Origin: Pseudomonadota bacterium
GTDB lineage: Bacteria; Pseudomonadota; Gammaproteobacteria; Burkholderiales; Burkholderiaceae_D
Length of the DNA stretch: 7,558 nt
Assembly (NCBI GenBank): GCA_023392035.1
Contig: JAEVZY010000059.1
Location: 1 to 7,558 of the forward strand
Direction: 5' to 3'
Part shown: positions 1 to 5,048 of the stretch, in pieces
Numbering within the stretch: the stretch's first letter is position 1
Layout of the letters: every line of letters begins with the position of its first letter
The notes under the pieces: generated by a model
Told to the model about the DNA's origin: nothing
Seen by the model: the letters and a program-made list of their open reading frames with translations, nothing else
The model's database searches: none
Position numbers and translations under genes: made by a program

Positions 1-2105
1 GGCTCATCCGCGTCAGATTGTCGCGGTGGCTTGGCGGCGCGCGCCGGCAAACGCCGCACGCGGTCGGGCTCCGGCAGCACGAAACTCAAAGGCGCGCGCA
101 ACAGGCGCCGGCCCAGCGAGCGCCAGACGGCGCGCCGGCTGCGCACCGACATCTGCCGGGCACGCATGGCCAGCAGCAGCGAACACAGGAAAGGCGTGGC
201 CAGATTGAGCACAAAGGTCAGCAACACACCCGCCAACGCCAGCCAGCTGGAAGCCTGGACCAGCGCTTGCGGGCCCGATTTCAGCAAAGCCAAAGTCAGC
301 ATGCCGGCCGCCAGGGTGCCGTGGCGGATATCCAGCGAAACACCGAAGAAGTCGCCCACTGCCGGCAGCAGGCCGAACAGGAAAGCCAAGGCCAGCGCCC
401 CGGCCGCATAGGTGAATCCGCGCGCGCACCAGGCGGCGAAGCGGCTGCAGGCCGGTCCGCCCAGCCAGCGGCGCAAACCGCGATGGTGGGCAATCGCATC
501 GCGCAGGCGATGCAACAGGAACCAGTTGCCCGCCAGCCCGGCGGCCAGGCTGGCCACCCAGCACATCAGGCCGGTCAGCACGGCCAGCAAGGGCGTACGA
601 CCGAGGATGGAAAGCTCGCCTTCCAACTCGCCCGGCGCGGTCGGCAACAGGTCGTGGCCGCTGAAGCGCTGCACCAGCACGCCGACCACCAGCGTGACCA
701 GCACCACCATCACCGTATTGCCCAGTGCCGTGGCCACCTGGGCCCGCATCAGCGAGCTGGCCTCGCGCAGGAAGGTGCGCATGCCGTCCAGGCTGTCAAC
801 GTGCGCCACCCGCCTGGCCATCAGCGGCGCCACCGCCGGCGACTGGCGCGCAGCGAAGCTGCCGCCAAGCACGGCGATGGCGAGGAACATGGCGCCGTAC
901 AACAGGGTATAGGCCAGCATCTCGCCGAAGCCGGCCATGTTGACAGTTTCTATGCCCAGGGCGCCAAACACGGTCAGCGCCGCCACCACGCCGCCCACGG
1001 CGCCGGCGCGCAAGGTGTTGCGGTAGGCGGTACGAGTGGGGGCCTGGTGATATTCATGCTGGTCGCTGTGGCGTTCCACCGCCTTGCGCGCCAGCAGGGA
1101 AAAACTGCGCCCGACCATGGCGCGCGCGGCCTCGTGATGATGCTCGCGCACGCTTTCGGCCAGGAAGATTTGCAGGGCATGGCCGGCGCCGTCGTCCACC
1201 AGCGCCATGCGCAAGTCGATCAGGCGCGCAATGCGGGTCAGGCGCAAGCGCATTTCTTCCAGCTCCAGCACCAGGCTGACCGAGACGCCGTGCTCGTCCA
1301 GGTGCTCATACACCTTGTCGGTCTGGGCCTGGCAAACCGCCAGCAACATGCGCACGCTGCGCATGGCGCCTTCATCGGCGCCCGGCACGCTGAGGAATTT
1401 TTCGATCTCGCGACGCAAAGACATGAAAGGCGTGGAGCGCAAGGGCAAACGCGGCCCGAGTCGCATGCGTACCTCCGGACTGATACCGGTGGCCAGCACG
1501 GCGTTGACCAGGAAGTGCAGGGCCTCGTCCACTTGCTGCTGCAATTTGTGCGCGATGTCATCGTCGGCGATCAGCTTCCACAGCCGCGTGCGCGTGCCCT
1601 CATCCAGATCGCGCAGCCAGCGGCCATCGACTTCAGCGGGAAACAGCGCCAGCAGGAGGGCCGACAGATCGCCCGGCACCAGCGCGCGCGGAATCAGGGC
1701 CCGCCCCATGGCGCGCAACAGCGTGCCCACCACACCGCTGCGCGGCGGCAGGTTGGCGCCGCAAAAAATCTCGGGGCCGATGGCTTCACGCAGGGTTTTC
1801 TGGCTTGCGGCCTGCACCAGGCGGCGGGTCTCGCGATTGGCTTGCAGCCAGTCCAGCATCAGCTGCGTGCGGCGGTGCCTGCATGCCAGGCCGCGCTGGT
1901 CGTCGGACCAGACCGGCGCTTCGGCGCGCAGCCAGGCGGCCACTGAAGCCATCCAGTGTGCGCGTTCGGTCCAGGATGCAAATGGATTGGCGCGGCGCAA
2001 GAGTTGCGCCACTTCACGGGTTTCGTTGTCCGCGCCATCGCGCAGGCGGGCACGGCCAAACAGCCTGCGGCAACGCACCCAGGCTTTCAAGAGATAAAAC
2101 TTCAT
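1..2105 (-). CDS. gcr: Gcr-family 'site-specific recombinase' (SpecificRecomb), C-terminus cut by window edge
   Basis: I translated this frame codon by codon from the ATG at 2105-2103 to position 3. It is open throughout (701 codons) and leaves the window without a stop. The protein starts MKFYLLKAWVRCRRLF. Residues 1 to about 360 look soluble and helical, with a histidine cluster HHHE at 322-325. From about 366 come strongly hydrophobic stretches near 366-388, 396-415, 457-480, 505-527, 565-582 and 597-647, then a basic tail. The segment FFGVSLDIRHGTLAAG (about 586-601) and the overall plan match what I recall of the Gcr/SpecificRecomb family (PF10136), mostly betaproteobacterial proteins of similar length, so little should be missing. 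'Recombinase' is the inherited family name. I see no tyrosine- or serine-recombinase catalytic pattern, and the hydrophobic half suggests an inner-membrane protein of unknown function. The gene is divergent from the ATPase gene. Family confidence is good; functional confidence is low. Confidence 0.85.
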   Translation of the reverse strand, partial: MKFYLLKAWVRCRRLFGRARLRDGADNETREVAQLLRRANPFASWTERAHWMASVAAWLRAEAPVWSDDQRGLACRHRRTQLMLDWLQANRETRRLVQAASQKTLREAIGPEIFCGANLPPRSGVVGTLLRAMGRALIPRALVPGDLSALLLALFPAEVDGRWLRDLDEGTRTRLWKLIADDDIAHKLQQQVDEALHFLVNAVLATGISPEVRMRLGPRLPLRSTPFMSLRREIEKFLSVPGADEGAMRSVRMLLAVCQAQTDKVYEHLDEHGVSVSLVLELEEMRLRLTRIARLIDLRMALVDDGAGHALQIFLAESVREHHHEAARAMVGRSFSLLARKAVERHSDQHEYHQAPTRTAYRNTLRAGAVGGVVAALTVFGALGIETVNMAGFGEMLAYTLLYGAMFLAIAVLGGSFAARQSPAVAPLMARRVAHVDSLDGMRTFLREASSLMRAQVATALGNTVMVVLVTLVVGVLVQRFSGHDLLPTAPGELEGELSILGRTPLLAVLTGLMCWVASLAAGLAGNWFLLHRLRDAIAHHRGLRRWLGGPACSRFAAWCARGFTYAAGALALAFLFGLLPAVGDFFGVSLDIRHGTLAAGMLTLALLKSGPQALVQASSWLALAGVLLTFVLNLATPFLCSLLLAMRARQMSVRSRRAVWRSLGRRLLRAPLSFVLPEPDRVRRLPARAAKPPRQSDADE

Positions 2106-2107
2106 GG

Positions 2108-2114
2108 TCCTCCC
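2108..2114 (-). promoter_or_regulatory. Shine-Dalgarno site of the Gcr-family gene
   Basis: On the minus strand the sequence GGGAGGACC directly precedes the ATG at 2105-2103. The GGAGG core lies at 2113-2109, only three bases from the start codon, which is a short spacing for so strong a site. It supports this start and no alternative start lies upstream nearby. Confidence 0.6.
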
Positions 2115-2206
2115 ATTGCTACTGGCATGACGCCGAGGTTTTTTGGTCGGTACGCCTTGATGAGCGTCCGTCGGGCGGCTTGCCTGTCTCCTTGATCGAT
2201 CTCGCT

Positions 2207-2212
2207 TATACT
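2207..2212 (+). promoter_or_regulatory. Candidate -10 element of the MoxR-GNAT-vWA operon
   Basis: TATACT matches the sigma-70 -10 consensus at five of six bases and would start transcription roughly 30 nt before the ATPase ATG. The best upstream partner, TTGCCT at 2180-2185, is 21 nt away, too far for a normal -35, and there is no extended -10 TG. This is a weak prediction. Confidence 0.25.
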
Positions 2213-2248
2213 GGGTTTTCTCCCGATCTCTTTTCCTTTGACAACACC

Positions 2249-3103
2249 ATGCGACAAGAAACCCGGTTCGAAGGTTCCCAAAATTATGTGGCCACCGACG
2301 ATCTCAAACTGGCGGTGAATGCCGCGCTCACCCTGCAACGTCCGCTGCTGATCAAGGGGGAACCGGGAACCGGCAAGACCATGCTGGCCGAAGAAGTTTC
2401 GGCCGCGCTCGGCATGCCTTTGCTGCAGTGGCACATCAAGTCCACCACCAAGGCCCAGCAAGGCTTGTATGAGTACGATGCCGTCTCGCGCCTGCGCGAT
2501 TCGCAGTTGGGAGACGAACGCGTCAAGGACATTCATAACTACATTGTCCAGGGCGTGCTGTGGAAGGCCTTCAATTCGGAGCAGCAGGTCGTGCTGCTGA
2601 TCGATGAAATCGACAAGGCCGACATTGAATTCCCGAACGACCTGCTGCGCGAACTGGACCGCATGGAATTCTACGTCTATGAAACGCGCGAACTGGTACG
2701 GGCAAAACACAGGCCGCTGGTCATCATCACCTCCAACAACGAGAAGGAATTGCCGGACGCCTTCTTGCGCCGCTGCTTCTTCCACTACATCAAGTTTCCC
2801 GACAAGGACACGATGCAGCAAATCGTGGACGTGCATTATCCTAACCTGAAGCGCGACTTGCTGTCGCAAGCGTTACAAACCTTTTACGAAGTGCGTGAAG
2901 TGGCCGGCCTGAAGAAAAAGCCGACCACTTCCGAGCTGCTCGACTGGTTGAAGTTGCTGATGGCCGAAGACATTCCGCCGGAAGCCCTGCGCAGCCAGGA
3001 CGCCAAGGCGGTGGTGCCTCCGCTGCATGGCGCCTTGCTGAAGAACGAGCAGGACGTGCATCTGTTTGAACGCCTGGTGTTCATGTCGCGCGCCAATCGC
3101 TAA
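2249..3103 (+). CDS. MoxR-type AAA+ ATPase
   Basis: This 284-residue cytoplasmic ATPase of the MoxR branch of AAA+ proteins should hydrolyse ATP to remodel a client protein, usually with a vWA-domain partner; the third gene of this cluster encodes one. Walker A is GEPGTGKT at 37-44 and Walker B is VVLLIDEID at 114-122. A sensor-1-like TSNN lies at 161-164, and R174-R175 follows in the DAFLRRC segment typical of MoxR proteins. The C-terminal part (about 195-284) is the helical lid. The length is normal for a compact MoxR protein. The ATG at 2249 gives the usual N-terminus, leading into RFEGSQNYVATDDL; the frame upstream is open but does not look like protein. No purine-rich Shine-Dalgarno site precedes this ATG. 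The CoxD proteins of carbon monoxide dehydrogenase clusters are relatives, but no cox structural gene is present, so the client is unknown. Confidence 0.92.
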   Translation: MRQETRFEGSQNYVATDDLKLAVNAALTLQRPLLIKGEPGTGKTMLAEEVSAALGMPLLQWHIKSTTKAQQGLYEYDAVSRLRDSQLGDERVKDIHNYIVQGVLWKAFNSEQQVVLLIDEIDKADIEFPNDLLRELDRMEFYVYETRELVRAKHRPLVIITSNNEKELPDAFLRRCFFHYIKFPDKDTMQQIVDVHYPNLKRDLLSQALQTFYEVREVAGLKKKPTTSELLDWLKLLMAEDIPPEALRSQDAKAVVPPLHGALLKNEQDVHLFERLVFMSRANR

Positions 3104-3136
3104 TTGCTAGCTAATCGCTGAAAGAGCATAACGAGC

Positions 3137-3760
3137 ATGGCTTTCATCGAGCCCATCACCCTGCGCGGCCAGCATGCCAGCCTGGAGCCCCTGGCCGCAT
3201 CGCATCTGCATGATTTGAATGCAGCGGCGGCCGACGGCCAACTCTGGAAGCTGTGGTACACCTCGGTGCCTGCGCCGCAGGCAATGGAGCAATACATCGC
3301 CGCCGCCCTGGCCATGCGTGAACAGAACGGCGCCCTGCCCTTCATCATCCGCGACCAGCGCAACGGAAAGATCGTCGGCTCGACGCGCTATTTCAATGTC
3401 GATGCACTCAACAAGCGCCTGGAGATTGGCCACACCTGGCTGGCGAAAAGCGCGCAGCGAAGCGCCATCAACACCGAATGCAAGCGCATGTTGCTGCAGC
3501 ATGCGTTCGAAAGCCTGGAATGCATCGCGGTCGAGTTTCGCACCCACTGGATGAACCACCAGTCGCGCACCGCGATTGCGCGCCTGGGCGCCAAACAGGA
3601 TGGCGTGCTGCGCAATCATCAGCGCATGGCCGATGGCACATTGCGCGACACGGTGGTGTTTTCCATCATCCAGTCCGAATGGCCGACCGTGGCGCGGCAT
3701 CTGCAGTATCGGCTTGAACTGCACAAGCTCGAATCGCATGAGGCGCGCGATGCTGATTGA
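3137..3760 (+). CDS. GNAT family N-acetyltransferase, RimJ/RimL-like
   Basis: This 207-residue protein has the layout of the Acetyltransf_3 (RimJ/RimL-like) group, which transfers acetyl from acetyl-CoA to a protein N-terminus or small amine. It opens with strand LRGQHASLEPL (9-19). A central strand, GKIVGSTRYFNVD (77-89), leads into LEIGHTWLAKSAQRS (95-109). The acetyl-CoA loop and helix SAQRSAINTECK (105-116) lack the textbook glycines, but this AQR-x-x-x-NTE form is, as I recall, normal for a common bacterial subfamily. NHQSR (140-144) followed by IARLGAKQDGVLR (147-159) is the usual C-terminal helix and strand. The start lies 33 nt after the ATPase stop, with only weak purine-rich sequence (AAAGAG, 3121-3126) upstream. 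The stop overlaps the vWA gene by 11 nt, so the three genes are probably co-transcribed. The substrate cannot be told from sequence; the vWA protein, the ATPase or their client are inferred candidates. Confidence 0.88.
   Translation: MAFIEPITLRGQHASLEPLAASHLHDLNAAAADGQLWKLWYTSVPAPQAMEQYIAAALAMREQNGALPFIIRDQRNGKIVGSTRYFNVDALNKRLEIGHTWLAKSAQRSAINTECKRMLLQHAFESLECIAVEFRTHWMNHQSRTAIARLGAKQDGVLRNHQRMADGTLRDTVVFSIIQSEWPTVARHLQYRLELHKLESHEARDAD
3740..3743 (+). promoter_or_regulatory. Shine-Dalgarno site deciding the vWA gene start
   Basis: GAGG lies six bases before the ATG at 3750, inside the end of the acetyltransferase gene. An alternative in-frame ATG at 3738 has no purine-rich sequence before it, so 3750 is preferred. 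The arrangement implies translational coupling between the two genes. Confidence 0.55.
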
Positions 3761-4919
3761 TTTCTTCTTCACGCTCAAAGATGCGCGCATTCCAGTTTCG
3801 ATCAAGGAATTCCTGATCCTGCTGGAAGCGATGCAGAAGAACGTGATCGAGCCCTCGCTCGACCAGTTCTACTATCTGTCGCGCGCGGCGCTGGTGAAAG
3901 ACGAGTCGCACTATGACAAGTTCGACCGCGCCTTCGGCCTGTACTTCCGCGGCATCGATTCCATCTTCGAAAAGACGCCCGAGATTCCGCTGGAATGGCT
4001 GTTGAAGCGCCTGGAACGCGAACTGACGCCTGAGCAGAAGGCCGCCATCGAAAAGATGGGCTACGACAAATTGATGGATCGCCTGAAGGAATTGCTGCAG
4101 GAACAGAAGGAAAGGCATGAAGGCGGCAACCGCTGGATAGGCACCGGCGGCACCTCGCCCTTCGGTCATGGCGGCTACAACCCGGAAGGCATCCGCATCG
4201 GCGGGGAAGGCGGCAATCGCTCGGCGGTCAAGGTGTGGGAAGCGCGCGCCTATCGCGACTATGACGACCAGCGCGAACTGGGCACGCGCAACATCAAGGT
4301 CGCCTTGCGCCGCCTGCGCCGCTTCGCGCGCGAAGGCGCGGAAGAAGAGCTGGCGCTGGACGACACCATCCGCGCCACCGCCAGCAATGCCGGCTATCTC
4401 GACATCAAGATGCAGCCCGAACGCAAGAACAACATCAAGGTGCTGATGCTGCTGGATGTGGGCGGCACCATGGATGACCACATCGCGCGCACGGAAGAAC
4501 TGTTCTCGGCCGCCAAGACCGAGTTCAAGAACATGGAGTTCTTCTACTTTCACAACTGCGTGTACGACTACCTGTGGAAGAACAACCGCCGGCGACATGC
4601 CGAACGCTTTTCCACCTGGGATGTGCTGCGCAAGTACAAGCCGGACACCAAGCTGATCTTTGTCGGCGACGCCACCATGAGCCCCTACGAAATCCTGCAG
4701 GCGGGCGGCTCGGTGGAATACAACAACGAGGAAGCCGGGGCCGAATGGCTGCAGCGCTTCACCGCCACCTTCCCCAAGTTTGTATGGCTCAATCCGGAGC
4801 CGGAAGGCTTGTGGCAATACCGGCAGTCGATCGCCGTCATCCGGCAACTGATGAACAACCGCATGTTCCCGGTCACGCTGGAAGGGCTGGAGCGGGCCAT
4901 GCGCACGCTGAGCAAATAG
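3750..4919 (+). CDS. CoxE-like vWA-domain protein, partner of the MoxR ATPase
   Basis: This 389-residue protein belongs to the VWA_CoxE type (PF05762), whose members act with a MoxR ATPase in complex assembly or cofactor insertion. The N-terminal third (1 to about 120) is helical and charged. A glycine-rich block at 125-156 (including RWIGTGGTSPFGHGG, 128-142) is a hallmark of this family as I recall it. A basic stretch, ALRRLRRFAREG, follows, and the vWA fold begins at about 231. Its metal site (MIDAS) appears as DVGGTMDD (236-243), a D-x-G-x-T form of the canonical D-x-S-x-S. A second acidic ligand is likely in GDATM (306-310). There is no signal peptide or membrane segment, so it should be cytoplasmic. 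The start at 3750 overlaps the acetyltransferase gene by 11 nt. The client is unknown; CoxE of carbon monoxide dehydrogenase is the nearest well-known relative, but no cox genes are visible. Confidence 0.88.
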   Translation: MLIDFFFTLKDARIPVSIKEFLILLEAMQKNVIEPSLDQFYYLSRAALVKDESHYDKFDRAFGLYFRGIDSIFEKTPEIPLEWLLKRLERELTPEQKAAIEKMGYDKLMDRLKELLQEQKERHEGGNRWIGTGGTSPFGHGGYNPEGIRIGGEGGNRSAVKVWEARAYRDYDDQRELGTRNIKVALRRLRRFAREGAEEELALDDTIRATASNAGYLDIKMQPERKNNIKVLMLLDVGGTMDDHIARTEELFSAAKTEFKNMEFFYFHNCVYDYLWKNNRRRHAERFSTWDVLRKYKPDTKLIFVGDATMSPYEILQAGGSVEYNNEEAGAEWLQRFTATFPKFVWLNPEPEGLWQYRQSIAVIRQLMNNRMFPVTLEGLERAMRTLSK

Positions 4920-4927
4920 CGGGCAAG

Positions 4928-4946
4928 CCGCGCTCGGACAGCGCGG
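4928..4946 (+). terminator. GC-rich hairpin after the vWA gene, possible weak terminator
   Basis: CCGCGCT (4928-4934) and AGCGCGG (4940-4946) form a perfect 7-bp stem with a 5-nt loop, nine bases after the vWA stop codon. Its position suggests a transcription terminator, but a GC-rich sequence follows the stem instead of a T run. It is therefore not a classical intrinsic terminator, and could instead be an mRNA 3'-end stabiliser or chance. Confidence 0.35.
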
Positions 4947-4960
4947 GCCGCGCCTTCCTT

Positions 4961-4977
4961 GATCCATGTTATGGATT
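4961..4977 (+). repeat. Short inverted repeat (6-bp stem)
   Basis: ATCCAT (4962-4967) and ATGGAT (4971-4976) are perfect inverted arms around GTT, extendable by one G-T pair at 4961/4977. It could be a dyad operator or an RNA hairpin in the nrdJ leader. It does not resemble the NrdR box consensus I know. Confidence 0.35.
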
Positions 4978-5002
4978 TCGGGCATGCGCAATGGCAATGT
5001 GA

Positions 5003-5032
5003 GCGCGCCGGTTCATTTGGGGGCCGGTGCGC
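5003..5032 (+). promoter_or_regulatory. Stem-loop abutting the nrdJ Shine-Dalgarno site
   Basis: GCGCGCCGG (5003-5011) pairs with CCGGTGCGC (5024-5032), nine pairs including one G-U, closing a 12-nt loop that contains a run of five G. The base of the stem ends exactly where the AAGGAG ribosome-binding site starts (5033). Such a structure could stabilise the mRNA end or affect ribosome access; this is an inference from position. Confidence 0.4.
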
Positions 5033-5038
5033 AAGGAG
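5033..5038 (+). promoter_or_regulatory. Shine-Dalgarno site of nrdJ
   Basis: AAGGAG lies ten bases before the ATG at 5049, a strong core at a slightly long spacing. It supports 5049 over the next in-frame ATG at 5112, which has a poorer upstream sequence. Confidence 0.7.
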
Positions 5039-5048
5039 CAGAACGGCC

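Larger units (their letters stand above)
2106..2248. other. Divergent intergenic region (Gcr gene / MoxR operon)
   Basis: This 143-nt spacer separates the minus-strand Gcr gene from the plus-strand ATPase operon, so it should carry both promoters. I see the Gcr Shine-Dalgarno site at its left end and a TATACT hexamer at 2207-2212 oriented toward the ATPase. I find no convincing minus-strand promoter. Plus-strand frames running through the spacer from inside the Gcr gene, and a minus-strand frame from 2869 to 2102, show no family features and are shadows. Confidence 0.6.
4920..5048 (+). other. Intergenic leader upstream of nrdJ with three hairpins
   Basis: This 129-nt spacer lies between the vWA stop and the nrdJ start. 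It holds three successive inverted repeats (4928-4946, 4961-4977, 5003-5032) and the nrdJ Shine-Dalgarno site. I see no clear sigma-70 promoter, no NrdR-box-like AT-rich pair, and nothing resembling the B12 box of a cobalamin riboswitch; the spacer is also too short for a complete one. It may hold the end of the upstream operon and the start of the nrdJ transcript. Confidence 0.6.

Noticed and set aside
1140..1142. Histidine cluster of the Gcr protein as evidence for a nuclease or metalloprotease.
   Set aside because: Adjacent histidines alone do not make a HEXXH or other recognised catalytic motif. Kept only as an observation in the gene entry.
18..1946. A 642-codon plus-strand open frame opposite the Gcr-family gene.
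   Set aside because: It is the codon-aligned antisense frame of a real gene that simply lacks TTA, CTA and almost all TCA codons. It starts with TTG, is Gln/His/Ala/Arg-rich and shows no domain. The minus-strand product has coherent membrane segments and family features.
2238..2243. A perfect TTGACA -35 hexamer just before the ATPase ATG.
   Set aside because: A matching -10 would fall at about 2261-2266, inside the coding region, where the sequence is GC-rich (ACCCGG). Probably coincidental.
2102..2869. A minus-strand open frame of 255 codons covering the divergent region and most of the ATPase gene.
   Set aside because: It overlaps the ATPase Walker motifs on the other strand, runs through the intergenic region and lacks any recognised feature.
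3104..3136. Repeated AATCGCTAA-like sequence around the ATPase stop codon and the following gap.
   Set aside because: The repeats are only about 8 bases long and imperfect. A GCTAGC palindrome there is too short to support an attachment or regulatory site.
3107..3805. A 232-codon minus-strand open frame opposite the acetyltransferase gene.
   Set aside because: It lies antisense to a recognisable GNAT protein and has no domain of its own.
3666..4997. A 443-codon minus-strand open frame opposite the vWA gene.
   Set aside because: GC-driven shadow: the opposite strand carries a protein with clear CoxE-like motifs and an overlapping-start operon arrangement.
4920..5048. Possible cobalamin riboswitch upstream of the B12-dependent reductase.
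   Set aside because: I see no B12-box-like sequence, and 129 nt is too short for a full cobalamin riboswitch. The hairpins present do not fit its architecture.
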